From the NCBI GenBank assembly GCA_024516035.1, contig CM044956.1, positions 52,999,316-53,063,315 of the forward strand: 64,000 nt of DNA. Direction: 5' to 3'. A program made the position numbers and the translations under genes. Shown piece by piece: positions 47,106 to 59,513 of the stretch. This stretch comes from Bactericera cockerelli (taxonomy: Eukaryota > Arthropoda > Insecta > Hemiptera > Triozidae). The first letter of the stretch is position 1; each line of letters opens with the position of its first letter. The notes beneath the pieces are model-generated. The model was given only the letters and a program-made list of their open reading frames with translations, searched no databases and had not been told where the DNA came from.

Positions 47106-47799
47106 AATCAAGTCCAAATCTGTAAAAGAACAGGATACCACGTCGTGTAAAAGAAACAACATTTTGTTATGCAATATCCCTTCTATTAAGTATATTTTTT
47201 ATTGTTTTTGAAGAAACTACACGCAGTGTTTCATTGGCTCGGAAATTCTCATGAATAAATGACGAGTCCAAAAGGGCATATTTATACAATACTGTTGTCC
47301 ATTTCTGTGGATCCCCAGTTGGCACTCATCAAGTTATGTTGGACTCGCCTGCAAGTCAAGCTCCTAATACTAACTAAAACCTTCCAAATCAATATTAGGT
47401 ATATGTAGCAAAACATTTGCTGAAGAAGCAAGATGCAGAGTAATCCCAAATAACACAAGCACACATTAGCATTCAAGATTTCAACGTCGCTCTCGTGTTA
47501 TTCCTATTTCCTGCCTCAACTTTTACATTTTTTTTCCGAGAAATTTCTTCCGCTTTCTCGAGCTGAAATTGGAATTAAAAACAGACCCATCAATCGGGCC
47601 AGCTGAGGAAAGCTTTGGAAAAAAGTTAAGGGTGGAAGACGGTAATGTTCGCCAAACGAGGCTTTTGCAAGGGGGGGGGGGACACGGGGGGGTCGTAATA
47701 TAACTAACCTACGCCTTTCCTGCCCCCTCCCTCCACCTGTCAGGTACAACACACAGGTTTACGTCGCTCGTAAAATTTTATGTCCAGCCGGGAAAATCT

Positions 47800-48015
47800 C
47801 TGGGAGAGGTAGAGGAGGAGGAAGAAGGAGAGAAGGAAGGGGATGAGGTGGTGGAGCAGGGAGGGGAGGAGGATGGACAGGAGGAAGGAGATGAAGAAGA
47901 GGTGAAGGTAAGAGAGGAGGTAGTTGAAGAGAAAATAGAGGAGGTAAGGGATAAGTAAGAGGAGGAGAATGGAGAGGAGAAAGGAGATGAAGAAAGGGGA
48001 GGAGGAAGAAGAGGT
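47800..48015 (+). repeat. Purine-rich tract (GGA/GAA)
   Basis: Imperfect gaggaggaag-type repeats. No gene. Confidence 0.85.
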
Positions 48016-48303
48016 GAAGCGATAGGTCTGTCTGCAGTTTTCGTGGAGAATTCATCAGGTAGAAAGCTATTGTGAAGGCAGGTCTAGGGAGAGGCCCCTC
48101 ACATGGAAAGTAAAGTAATGTGAGGAAGTGTGCGGGGTCATAATTAAAATTTTCCTTGGAGATTCTTGTGAACATGTTACCTGTCTGCATTTATTAGATG
48201 TGAGCTTTTCAGCGATAAATTATTTTATGCCTATTTTTCCTGAATTACGTTTGTAAAACATAACAAGCTCCGTTATGTTTTACCGTATCTGGAAAATCTG
48301 CTT

Positions 48304-48490
48304 TGCTTCGATGACGCGTTGAATGCAACGGTTCTCGTAGGATCTCCGAAGTTGAGCAACGTCCAGCGAGGTGAAGACTTCGTGATGCTGGCATTCCGGT
48401 CAAACCCAATCTGGGTGAGGTTATTGTGGGCAGCAGGTTTTTGAGTTTCCTGCGAATGGAGGGTATCATCTCCGTTACTGTTGAAAGGTA
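48304..48490 (+). mobile_element. SINE-5S copy
   Basis: gatgacgcgttgaatgcaac, ctccgaagttgagcaacgtc, caatctgggtgaggttattg and cctgcgaatggagggtatca. The last part of the tail is lost. Confidence 0.82.
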
Positions 48491-48949
48491 ACAGTTCCTC
48501 TGGAAAGTCTTTAAAAAAAAGAAAAACAGTGTACTTAGTACTTACCGATGTGATTTCCTTTAAGTATAGTGTCCCATATCTGGTTACTCAAATAACAAAC
48601 TCACCTGTGAAAGAAAAAAAATATGCCATTAGACAATATGCATACCATGATCTTACAATAAAATCTCTATGTTCGCTATTCCATTGTAGAAATTTGTAAA
48701 TATCTTGTGCTAAAATTGAAGGTTGCACGTATTCACATGGATTACAGGGAAAATGGAAAATTGGGAGCTTCGAAAAGATAGATGATAATGGAGAATACAA
48801 ACAAGTCATTCTCGTGTTTCTGGGACAATTTGAGTTCTTTAAAAAATCAAATGCTGTACCTATTAGTAGACTACAAACGCTAATTTGAATAAATTTTGCC
48901 GCTTACGTTTTACCTAGATTACTTCTAATCAATTGTGACTACGTAGTCC

Positions 48950-49090
48950 TGGTTAGGGCCGGAAATGCCAGCCTCACGTGTTAGGAGGGAGCAGAATTTT
49001 CTTCGAAAAGTCTGCCCCAACCGGGGATCGAACTCGGGATCATTGGACTACGGGCAGTAATCACTACAACCTAAGCCTCGTGTAGCCCTC
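48950..49090 (-). mobile_element. SINE-E head copy
   Basis: The reverse strand reads ggttgtagtgattactgccc, then a B-box-like gagttcgatccccggttg and ggcagacttttcgaagaaaa. The shared body beyond the gaggctggcatttccggcc segment is missing. Confidence 0.65.
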
Positions 49091-49469
49091 TAAAAACAAG
49101 ATCTAGAAAAAGTCCACCACGAAATGAAAGTTGCCCGAGCTGGAAAACAATTTTAAATCAGCAGAAAAGGGTGCTCGTAAAGTCGCTGCGTCAGCACGAA
49201 ACCGATAAAGTTACCTTTCCTGTGTTCAATCTGAATAATATGATGATGAGTCAGGAAATGCTACATGTGTTAACCTTATTCATTTTTTACTGCAGTGTAA
49301 TGAGTAAGGGATTCTTTTTTATGTATGTATGGTTGTATGGGTATATTGATTTCTATTACTTCTGATGAATTTCTAATATAGAAATCATATTATTTTTTAT
49401 AAAAATTATATATGTATAAAAAAATATTATTTTTTGCTCCGATTGCAATTATTTTCATTTTTTTTAACT

Positions 49470-49585
49470 ACTGCAGTAGCATGATCGATAAGACTGCGGA
49501 CTTAAAAGCTGGAGGTCAGTGGTTCGAGTCTCAAGTTGAGAAAATAATTAATAGGGCGAGTAGATCTGACATTACGATTGTGATT
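49470..49585 (+). mobile_element. Diverged SINE-A copy
   Basis: actgcagtagcatgatcgat, ggtggttcgagtctcaagtt (one base changed), then a decayed tail with gacattacgattgtgatt. It lies inside an open frame of 108 codons, which is therefore SINE-derived. Confidence 0.65.
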
Positions 49586-50550
49586 CAGAAAATTATTTTT
49601 TTCTTCTTGTGTGATTTAATGTTTTGTTTAAAAGTTGTAAGTCTAGTTTTTTTAATTGATAGAGGAAATGAGATATGGAATATTAAACAAATCGAAGAAG
49701 CACCAAGAAAGGCTTGTTTTTTGTATGTTAAACAATAAGTTACACTTTACACCTACAGGTAGTGACGACCTTGTAGTTGCCCAAAAATTAACTGTCGGAA
49801 AACAATATATTGTTGACTTGCGGATGTGCACTTATGTCAACTCAAAAACTAATGATGGTATTAAAACTAATGTTGGTAGACTTTCTCTTTTAATGAAACC
49901 ACCATCTGTTAAAAGAGGTTTGGGAGGAGAAACATCGTAATGACCCACCTTGGCCGAAACGTCGTGAAATAAACTAATTAAAAAATAGACAAGGAGAAGC
50001 TGAAATTGGTTCGGAAAAGCAATTCCGCTCGAAATAACCCGACTTTATCCCTCTTGGCATGTGAGCTTTTAACTTTTCCGAGCGTCTCATAATTTATATA
50101 CCTAAATGTTAATGTACACAAAAGCTAATTATTGCTTACATTAGAAAGCTCCGTAATGGCTTTTAATATCTTCATTGTAAAGTAGGTATCTCTTTCTCCG
50201 AGGAGCTCAAGTTACCCTTCCCTGCATGGCTACAGGAGTATGGAGGTTAAAGGAGTATAATTTTATCCTCGGTATGTTCACCGGTATATTTTATGTTGGA
50301 GTGTGTAATTATTTTGAACGTTAGAGAACCCCCCCTATGCTTAGCCAGCTTTGGTGTAAGTCGCCCGTGTCTCAGTTTCAGGGAAAATATGTATGTAGGT
50401 CATTTCCTTCTATTAGGAGATAGTGGATTGCGTTAGAGTTTGGACGTAGTCACTGTTGTCTATGGTACAGTAGACGATGGGTTAGTGTTACAGTCTAATA
50501 ACTCTCGTATGGTTTATTTTAGCCTCAGAAGTGAAACGAGGAGTTTCTTT

Positions 50551-50762
50551 GGGGTTTAACGTCGCTTTCAACTGCATGGTCATATTTATCACGTCGCGTC
50601 GGGTTTCCCTCTAGTCACTGAAAACTTACAATACAGCTATGCAAATTAATCTCACCCAGCTTGAGTGGGGCCGGGAAATTTGAATGGTCACCAATACAAG
50701 TCTTAAACTTTTAGGACGGTGTTTAACTTCAGTGACAGACAGAGAATGGGTGCGTCCAAGGT
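50551..50762 (-). mobile_element. SINE-5S copy
   Basis: The reverse strand has ggggtttaacgtcgctttca, ctcacccagcttgagtgggg and ggtcaccaatacaagtctta. The 5S 5' end is decayed. Confidence 0.8.
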
Positions 50763-50787
50763 TTTAAAATATTTATAATTATTTGCG

Positions 50788-50870
50788 TTCATAACTTTCG
50801 TCATGTCACAACTACTCAAACTCCATGTTACAAGTCTGTCGCCTTATCGATGAAGCTTCTGAGGACGGTA
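50788..50870 (-). mobile_element. SINE-A copy, internally deleted
   Basis: The reverse-strand tail (gtcacaactactcaaactc) runs directly into gttacaagtctgtcgcctta, with the B box lost. Confidence 0.7.
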
Positions 50871-51028
50871 CAATTACTTTTTTTATTATTATTTTTAATA
50901 CAAAACAATCAATTGGAATGCTTTTTTTTATCTACAAAAACTATTCCAAGAATATTTTTTCGCGACTATGGGCGAATATTTCCAGATGACAATTCAATCA
51001 GTTATCATTATCACTATCAGAGTAGTTA

Positions 51029-51310
51029 GTAGTTACCGTGGCAGAGTGAGTTAGCGCGCTAGCCATTTCACGCTAGGTGACTTGCGTTCGATCCCCAGCG
51101 GGGCAGGATTTTTCTGCTTTGTACTTGGATGTTCGAGTTCTACTCATACCTCGTGAGGAAAAATGAGTAGCTGCTTTAATGTTAGCAGCGACCAGTGGCG
51201 GAATTACAGACAAAAATAAGATATTGGGATATTAAAGATACGGAAAAGTCCTATAATTCTGCGCTACCCACTAAAATTGTGATATAATAATACAAAGGAA
51301 CACATTTATT
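51029..51310 (+). mobile_element. SINE-B copy
   Basis: Same head (gtggcagagtgagttagcgc), B box (gttcgatcccc) and tail (gcgctacccactaaaattgt) as the 9141 copy, with a few short deletions. No clear target duplication. Confidence 0.85.
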
Positions 51311-51319
51311 TACTATCGC

Positions 51320-52630
51320 TAATAACAGCAAATAATTGCTCGATTCTCACTGAGAAAAACTTCAATTAGTACAAAAAATTCTAGCTTTGGAAAGATGCAA
51401 TACCCCAGTTTCAAAGTTCATACCTATGTTTCGAGGAAAACTCAATTACATTAAAAAGGCAACGTCTTTCCTCAGCTAGTTGCTCAAGGAACTTTTCCTC
51501 ACACTCTTGCGTGACAAGTTTCCCTCGGAAAAGCTCCACACAATTCACCGGTGCCGAATACATAATTAAATCATAATGTTTATTCAACAGCCCCTTTCTA
51601 TCTCTCTCCCTCTCTTCTCCCGACCTACCTTCCTCTTCTCTTAAACAAAAAATGTTTAAAAACCGTCAGATAAAAGTTTCAGCTCAGACATCTGTTGAAA
51701 GGGACAGAGGAGGGGAAGCATAGGAGCTAGGAGGGAGGAGGAGGAGAGGGAGACAAAAAATCTGAACAGGAAGTTTTGGTCTTATCTAAGTGGATGCGAA
51801 ACGGAGGTGGCAGGAAAGTGGAGGGGGAATGAGGATGGATGAGTGGGGACACTAACTTTTTTTTAATTTTCCCTTTTTTTGTGAGTGTGTTAAATTTATA
51901 TTTTTTTGGCAAAATTACAATATTTCCGACCATCCGTCCTCCTTCCTTCCTGACTCATTTGGAGATAATTTTCCAAGCTTTAACATACCCGTGTTAATCT
52001 CAAGAACTGTGATCGCCCAGGATTGTGTACATACTATGGCAGGTGGTACCTATTCTGCACTCCGAGCTTATCTGAAATATCCCGAATGGGATGTCTGCGT
52101 AAGCTAGCATGGCTTTCCAGCAAGGGAGCTGGATGAGGAAGGCGGGGGGGGGGGGGGGGGAGGAAATCCCATCTATTTCCTGTCCTGACAATGCAGCGTT
52201 AATGTTATTAGAAAAACGCTGAGCAAAGAAATTAAACTAATGAGATATGGCGGGTGGGTGCGGCTAGGGGGGGGGGGGGAGGGGTGAAATCAAAGATATA
52301 TTATGCGAGAGAGAAAAATATCGAGAGCACCGAAAAAAAAAGACGAGGAATAAAAAATAAATGTTAAATTGAAAATTTCAACATAACTTATAAAATGATT
52401 AAAATGCAAAGCGAAACCAGAGGAGACGCAGAAATGAGAACGGTGGAGAAGGAAGGTTGGGGTGGGGGGGGGGGAGGAGAAATAGAAAGGGGAGGTAGAG
52501 GAGGAGGCGAAGAAAGAAGAAATTAAGGAGGTACGAAATGAGATGCGAATGAAATTGGAAGAAACGTAATAATGGACATGATTTAGTACTCTTGAAATTC
52601 CCAGGATCTTTCAGATTCCCCAGACCAAAG
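51320..52630. other. No supported gene
   Basis: G-rich and GA-rich low-complexity DNA, with poly-G blocks listed separately. Confidence 0.45.
52141..52480 (+). other. Three poly-G blocks within 340 bp
   Basis: G runs near 52144-52160, 52267-52282 and 52461-52474. Similar runs occur near 47668 (G) and 46127 (C). Confidence 0.7.
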
Positions 52631-52637
52631 CTGGTGT

Positions 52638-52965
52638 TTTTAGGACTTGTAGCCTGGGGATCGGTGGTTCAAGTCCCAAGTTCAGCGAAGATGGCACGTT
52701 AAGTGATCGCCAGTTCTCGTCCGATCACTGAACGTAAGCAAAGTTTAGGGTGGTGTGGACCTCCAAGCTTGTGAAAGCAATCTACTAAGTTCTGCTGGCC
52801 CCGGTCCCAGTGTGGCTTGAATAGGTTGCTTTCAGTAGCTGGGACCAGTGGCGGAATTATAGGCAAAAATAAGATATTGGGATATTAAAGATATGAAAAA
52901 GTCCTATAATTATGTGCTACCCACTAAAATTGTGATATAATAACACAAAGAAACACATTATTATA
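52638..52965 (+). mobile_element. Composite of SINE-A head, 5S-like segment and SINE-B tail
   Basis: Three pieces in the same orientation. 52638-52692 is the 3' half of a SINE-A head with B box (ggttcaagtccc). About 52700-52770 resembles 5S rRNA (agttctcgtccgatcactga, then acgtaagcaaag). 52848-52965 is the SINE-B 3' tail (gaccagtggcggaattatag to taacacaaagaaacaca). It could be a chimeric SINE made by template switching, or successive insertions with deletion. Confidence 0.55.
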
Positions 52966-53689
52966 AATTTTAATGTTATTCGGCCCCTACATTCAACTTA
53001 TACCTTGTCGGCTGAGGTGTGAATAACGCCCTGTAGGTACCAACAAAGAGAAAATCTTGATTCTAACCATGTACAATATGTAGTAATTATGTACCTACAA
53101 AAAAAAATTGATTTAGCTAATCTAGAACTTGGGTTTCATTTTTACCAGTGAACTGATTACCTACTTAGTGAATGAAAGCCAAAAATTATTTAATTGTACC
53201 TAGTGAATTTATGTTATAGGTATTTTATGTATATACAAGAAATGCATAGATATACTTCTATGTATCTATAATAAATGCATAGGTATTTAGGTACTTCTAT
53301 GTAAAAATTATAGAAATTGTAGGTATTGGTGAATTGGAACGCATTCCTACACACAAATATTTGGATTAAAAATTAGATCGATCGTACCTAGTGAAACGTA
53401 TTCCGGATTCCCGTGGATTTTGTGGTATGATAGTGTCTCTCCACAGCTAAAACCCTGGCTAAGCAAAATGTAACACTCCATAGTATACAATATTTATTTT
53501 GTAAAAAAGTCAGTGGATGAATAATAAAACATTAGAACAAAGAATATAACAATACATATGATCACGATAGAGGAAAGCATAGAAAATTGGGCCATAGTTT
53601 AAAATCGACCTTTCAAATTGCTGTTACATTTTGAGTAATGAGAAATTATATTATTATTAAACATGTTGGATCAAGTTTTATTTACAATG

Positions 53690-53795
53690 AAGTACATAAA
53701 ATATTTACATAGAAATTGAAATAAAACAAAACTTGATCAAGGGCGGTGCTAATGCCAACGGCATTCTCTTCTTGAATATGAATTTGGCTACCACT
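53690..53795 (-). mobile_element. LINE 3' end fragment, same family, diverged
   Basis: caagggcggtgctaatgcca and ggcattctcttcttg match the conserved block of the other copies. Confidence 0.45.
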
Positions 53796-53923
53796 GTAAG
53801 TTAAATAAAGTCGATTAAATGTACAAAATAAAGAGTTTCCATATCCCATAATTGAGAGAAAAATAATTCACGAGAAATGCATACACGTAAACCTGAAATT
53901 TTGACAAACGAATAAAAAAATAC

Positions 53924-54110
53924 TGCCCATCATGGACACAATACTTCCTCGAGATTGTTTCACATTGCATGCACGTGGCAATTTCGAGATTTTATACGAA
54001 ATCACTTGTATCTCCAAAACCGCTAAACCGATTTTCTTCAAATTTCTTCTAAATATTAGAATTTCTTTTAAATGTTCTTACATTCTAGACTTTCCCAAAA
54101 ATTCTGTACC
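53924..54110 (+). repeat. Dispersed repeat, copy 2 of 2
   Basis: Matches 18261-18440: ggacacaatacttcctcgag, acttgtatctccaaaaccgc, gattttcttcaaatttc. The overlapping 62-codon frame is repeat-derived. Confidence 0.7.
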
Positions 54111-54851
54111 GACAAGTTGAAGAACCCATTCTTTCACTTTTTTGTCAATTTTTTTTTGGATTTTCTTAAATATCAGAGTTTACAAAAAAGAAAACAATGC
54201 TTCCGATAATATTAAAAAGTTCTCGGCAGTAAAATCCCATAATTGAAATATTTATTCTCTGCGTAATTTCGGAGATATATTTTTAATGAGTCTGCAATTC
54301 GACGAATGGTAATGCAATATTATCAGTTTTACATTATACCTACCTACTGCAAATATGTGTTCCATGTATAATAGGAAGAGAGCAAAGGGCACATTACATG
54401 AGTGTAAAGCTGGAGCACTTGCATAAAAGTTAATGTTTGCTGAAATGAAGTGTTCGGTGTGATTTCAAATGTCAGTGGCAGGCGCTGATTTAATGGTTTT
54501 TGAAAGGGATGCCTACGTTGCCTACTCTGATTGTGGGCAGTGGACTGAGTCGACAAGAAATTCAAATAACTTCAAAACATCAAATGATTTGATGTTTTGT
54601 AATGTAAACTTAAGGAAAGGATTTAGACCATGCATTTTTGATTTCATAAACGATTTTTTTTACCATTCTGTAAAGGACCGAACTATAAAACAGGATGACA
54701 TTGGATGTAACCTTACTGGAAGCTGACATCTATATTGATCTAAATCGAGGTTTCTAAAAAGTAGACCTGGAAAAATTCTATCGATATACAGCCGGCCCTG
54801 GTAGCACAACATTCACAATAATGTCTATGGCATATTATTGGCAGAGGAGCG

Positions 54852-55420
54852 GGGGAATTTCCCTGTGGAGAGGGGGAGGGGCGGGGTATTGATGAAGAGA
54901 AAGAGAGACAGAGGATCAAATTATTGCGAGGAGTGTGAACATAGAGAACATGATGGCATTCTTCCAGACCTTTGGGAGCCAGGGAGAAGGGAGGGAGGGA
55001 TAGAAAGGCACAATTAAACCAGAGGAGGGAAAGGTAGGAGGAGGAGATAAAAATGAAAGAGAAGTCGGTAGATGGACAGAGAGAAAGAGGGAATGAAGAA
55101 TGGTGCTGAGAAAGAGAGCATAGAAATAGGGGAGGGTAGAGTGAGAGAGAGGTAAGAGAGAGGAGAGAAAGAGAGAAGAAAGGAAAGAATGGTAGCAGGA
55201 GGAGATGAAATTTGGAGAGGAGAGGCGGAAAAAAGAGATTTGTAAAGCCTCTCTCTGCCCATCTCTCATATCTTTTATCAGATACTGAAGAAGAGAGGAA
55301 AGAAATGGGGAGAGTAAACAGATAGGAGGCAAAGAGGAAATAGGAGAAAGGAGAAGAGAGGAGAAAGGTAGGCAAATGAAACAGAGAGGGAGAAAAAAAT
55401 GAGAGAGACGAAAGCAAAGC
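54852..55420 (+). repeat. Purine-rich tract, left half of a strand-switch pair
   Basis: About 570 bases of G/A. A pyrimidine tract begins about 15 bases later, so the pair forms a loose inverted repeat of low-complexity DNA. Confidence 0.88.
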
Positions 55421-55436
55421 TTTTGATATTGTGTTT

Positions 55437-56160
55437 TGCGAGGTGTTAACAAAACGCTTTCTGTTCTGTTTGTCTCTCCTCCTCTCACTCACTCTCTATG
55501 TCCTCTTACTTTTTCTCTCCTCCTCTCACTCTCTCTCTATATCCTCTTACTCTTTCTCTCATCCTTTCTCTCTCTTTCTCTCTATATCCCTTTACTCTTT
55601 CTCTAACTCCTCTTCTCACTCTTTCTCTCATCCACTCACTCCTTCTCTCTCTCTTTTTCTCCTTCTCTCACTATTTTTCTTCATCTCTCACTTTTTCTCT
55701 CTTCCTCACACTCTTTCTATCCTTCTCTCACTTCTTCACAATGTCTATTTCTCCTTCTCCTATTCCTTCTCTCTCGCTCTCTTTTTCTCGCTCTCTTTCC
55801 CTCTCTCTCTTTCTCTCCTCCTCTCACTATTTCTCTCCTTCTCTCACACTGGTTTCATATTCCTCCTCGCTTTACCTGTCCATTTTCTTTCCCGCGTCTT
55901 AAGTTTTCTTTCTTCCGTCTCATTCAAAGGCTTGGTTGTAAATTGTCTACAATTTTTATGTCATTCTCTTTCTCCGTTTTTAAGCAAATAAACATCATTT
56001 TCCCTTTTTATCGACTTGTTTCTTTTTGGTGTTTCTTTTGGTGTTCTTTCTCTCTCTCCTTCTCTAACTCTTTCTCTCTCTCACTCACTCACTCTCTCTC
56101 TCTCTCTCTCTCTTTCTTTCTCTCTCTCTCCGTGTCTCTCTCTTCTCACTTTCTGTACCA
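55437..56160 (+). repeat. Pyrimidine-rich tract, right half of the strand-switch pair
   Basis: About 720 bases of C/T with irregular ctctcactctttctct-type units. Long open frames here (SFSHSLSLS) are artefacts. Confidence 0.9.
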
Positions 56161-56169
56161 CTAAAAATA

Positions 56170-56950
56170 TTATTACATTTTTAAAGAAGAGAAATGGATT
56201 ACTTGCAAATAGAAATTTATTTCATTGAATACAAAAAATGATTTTCAAATGTCCACTGTTGGACGAAAAATTTAACAAGGTTCCTAGGCTCGGGTAAAAA
56301 TACCATGAAAATCCTTACGTTAGAAACTCTTCTGATAGATTCAGGAAAAAATGTACAAGTGGTCCTTTTTTAGCGAACAATTTGACATTGAATTTTTTTT
56401 TAATCTTGAAAATTAGAAGTGGCCGAAAGCCCTCTGCAGTCTACAGGTACTTTATAACGTGCTATTTTCTTTCTGAGAATTCTTATGTAATTCGAGAGAA
56501 AAAAATAAGATAAAAAATGAGGAAAAAAGGATGTCAGCGAAAGAAAATGAAAATAAATAAGAAAAGTGGTAGGAGAGGGAGAAGAAATTAAGTAAAAAGA
56601 AAATTACAATATAAATAATATCAAGCGGAATGAACAACACCACTCCGGCTTGGTACCTGTACTTTTTTCTGTTCATTTTCATAATAATAATTTTTAATTT
56701 AATTTTGCCGAGTCAGTGCTGTAGTAAGTATTTGCATGAAAATGGATCTTTGCAATGTTTGCAGTCCATATCGAAATTATCCGTTGAATATATTAAAATT
56801 AAATTCATAGTTTTTTGTTATACTTAAAGCCTAGTTGATTAAAAAAGAGAAAGAAAGGAAAATTAATTAAAAGCTTTGGTACTTCCGGCTTAAAGCAGAT
56901 ATATGAAGGTTTGTCCAGGAATGTCAAACAGTTACAAAGAAATTCTGTGA
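56170..56950. other. Nothing recognised
   Basis: AT-rich DNA with short open frames of simple composition. Confidence 0.4.
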
Positions 56951-56954
56951 TTTC

Positions 56955-57165
56955 AAAACGGCGATTTTACCCTGCATTTCGTGAAAACTCAAAACCTCAC
57001 CAAGCCTGAGTGGGGTCGATAATAATCAGTATAATGAGATTAGATAGGACTTGAATTTGAATGGTCACCCATCACCCATCCAAGTCCTAACCACGCTGGA
57101 CATTGCTCAACTTCAGTAATTGAACGAAAGCTGATGATGTGTTCATTGTAAAATCGACGGACGTT
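56955..57165 (-). mobile_element. SINE-5S copy, diverged
   Basis: The reverse strand has cctcaccaagcctgagtggg, ggtcacccatcacccatcca (a short duplication in the 5S part), ctggacattgctcaacttca and the 5S 5' end. Confidence 0.78.
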
Positions 57166-57329
57166 ATTATTATTATTTCTCATATTTAATTATATTATGG
57201 TAATAAAGATTATTCTATGGGTTGGCAGTAGCAAACATAGAAGTATTAAAGTGTTGATAAGGAGATGTTGATATTATGATGAGTTGGACAGGAATCTTCT
57301 GAGCAGGCGACAATTTTCGAGCAGGACAG

Positions 57330-57550
57330 TTATTATTATTATTATTTACTTATTTATTAATAGGACATATTTATAAGCAAACAAGTAATGATAAAAATTA
57401 TCAACAATATAAACAAGAAAAAAAGACGAATAACAAAATATATACACATTTCCTGTAACGAAAGGACGGGGCTACTGCCTATGGCAATCTCTTCCACCCA
57501 ACTCTTCTGACGTTTCGCTTTATAAACTCTTATCCGAAAGAAAATCACGA
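57330..57550 (-). mobile_element. LINE 3' end, same family
   Basis: The reverse strand reads SWVEEIAIGSSPVL just before the noncoding tail. The tail ends in an (AAT)-type run (ttattattattatttactta on the plus strand). Confidence 0.65.
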
Positions 57551-58361
57551 GCTTTTCCCGGCTCCTCTTCTGATTTTAATCTTTCAAAAATAAATGCAAG
57601 AAACGTACCTATTCCGAAAAAAAAATAATATAATTATACAATGTAATTAATAAGGTAGGTACATTTTTTCGTCATAATTTTCCTCTCAGACTTCTGATGT
57701 GCTTTTTTTTCGTATCTTGAAAATATTAACTCGCCCTTCGCGTAAGGCCGGAGTACAAAAAATGAATTTAATTAAGTTTTTTTCTGTGCTTTCTCTTTTT
57801 TTACCAACGGCTGCTAATCAACATGGAGGAAATAATTATCAGGTAGGTAGGTAAACAAGTTAGGATGTCTAATCAAATGAGAAGTAGGCCGTGAGTAATA
57901 AGTAGTAAGTACTATAAGTACATCAGTCTTTGTGTACTTTTTTATATATATTTGTACTCCTTTTTCCAGCTACAAAGGGAATATTTTTCAATTCCTGGTA
58001 CTTAGATAATAAGAATTCAATAAATGTATCGGGGTTAAGTGGCAGAGAATGCCTTAGGCATAAATTTCATCCCGTGTTACAAGACGATTATAAATTTAAA
58101 TATTTTTTTCTATATTTTATTTTGTATATATTGTTGAGTTTTTTTTCTATGTTAATAATTTATTTATGATTGTTTTGTATAAAAAAATAAACTGTAAATA
58201 AATAAGTTTAAAAAAAATAGTTATATACAAATAACCAGTGATAGGATTTTCAGGTTCGTCAGTGTGTTTGAATGCCTCATATTATTGAGAAAAAAAAAAA
58301 ACGATGTAGACTAAAACGAGCAGCAACCTATAATACAATAATAATAAGAACACTCCTCTTT

Positions 58362-58508
58362 AGAGGAAGGCAACTACTAGGCGAGGTTAATTCTGAAAGC
58401 ATTTTCTACCACCTAACCCTGCGAGTGCTATTATTATGTGGTCATAATACTCAAATTAATGAAGAAAAATGTATGCACTCGGTGGAATTCGAACCAACGG
58501 ATGCGTAC
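58362..58508 (-). mobile_element. SINE-C copy
   Basis: The reverse strand carries B box ggttcgaattcc, tgaccacataataatagcac and aattaacctcgcctagtagt. To its right, 58510-58535 repeats a piece of the SINE-C tail (ctaacccccagagtcttatt), a second partial copy. Confidence 0.75.
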
Positions 58509-58882
58509 ACCTAACCCCCAGAGTCTTATTAAATGTACTTTTTTCACAAGTTACCTACGGGTGGATAATTCACCTTCATTGAATTGGCAAGACTCTTCGA
58601 TAGGTAGATATCGTGTTCAGTGGAAAGAAGGAGAGAAGATTTTTCAAATTTATTGTCTCCATGCCATCATCTTTCATTTTCGAAATTGCCAAAAAAAAAA
58701 AAAATCGTCTTCCTTAGAGTTTCCGGAAAAATGTAAGGATTGGGTCCCAATATTTTATTCTATGTTTGCTCTTCTGGACTTGACAATATACAAGAGAACA
58801 AAAGACAACAGAAGGGGAAGATTATTCTCACAAAGGAGACAATACAGTGAGGATAAGAGGAGGTAGGGTTGGGAGTGAGTAG

Positions 58883-58971
58883 TGGGAGGGGGAAAAATGA
58901 GCCATGGGTGGGGGAGGATGAGCAATGGGAGGGGGAGAAATGAGCAATGGGAGGGAGGAGAAATGAACAAA
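58883..58971 (+). repeat. G-rich minisatellite, four 22-bp units
   Basis: Unit gggagggggagaaatgagca plus at. Four G-runs per pair of units could support a quadruplex. Confidence 0.82.
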
Positions 58972-59159
58972 TAAATAGGGAGGAAAGGAACTAGGGCATC
59001 ACTTGATACGGTAGTGAAAGGGCGGCTCCTGTATTGTTCCTAAGAAACAATATCCTAGTGACGTTTGAAATCCACGTAAATAATATTTTCATTCGAAAAT
59101 AGGTAATAGCAGTATTTTTGTTTTTATAAAAAAAAATAATCATTTGGCTTGATTTTTTT

Positions 59160-59245
59160 GTTTAACCTCGCCCTCAAATGCATGGTCATAACACGACGGG
59201 GGTGTTACCTTCCATTCGCAGGATAATTCACAAACCTGCTACCCA
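59160..59245 (-). mobile_element. SINE-5S body fragment
   Basis: Only the 3' part: catggtcataacacgacggg, gttaccttccattcgcagga and caaacctgctacccat. Confidence 0.7.
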
Positions 59246-59307
59246 TATATTCATGTAAATATAGGTACATACTATACACTACACAACACATATAGGTACA
59301 TATTCTT

Positions 59308-59375
59308 TTGCCGCGGTTTTGCCTGAGGTGTACTTGTGTAGTGTATATTTTCCTTGGTTGAATTCACATAGAATT
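59308..59375 (+). repeat. Dispersed repeat near a tandem array (copy 1)
   Basis: cttttgccgcggttttgcct and gtgtacttgtgtag match 62669-62745. It is followed about 140 bases later by the 37-bp hairpin array. Confidence 0.65.
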
Positions 59376-59513
59376 AACGTAAATACATACTATACACAGG
59401 CAATACAATGGACAAAACCACCCGATAATGTTTTGTCGATACACTAAAATCAAATATATTTAAAGAAACCGCATGGCAGTGAGTAATGGATCAATTACAC
59501 CTACATAATTAGA

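Noticed and set aside
49412..49738. A 108-codon plus-strand protein
   Set aside because: It spans a diverged SINE-A copy; no domain.
54740..55492. A 250-codon open frame on the minus strand
   Set aside because: It translates the GA tract (Ser/Leu/Phe/Pro only in long stretches). Other frames are open too, and there is no domain.
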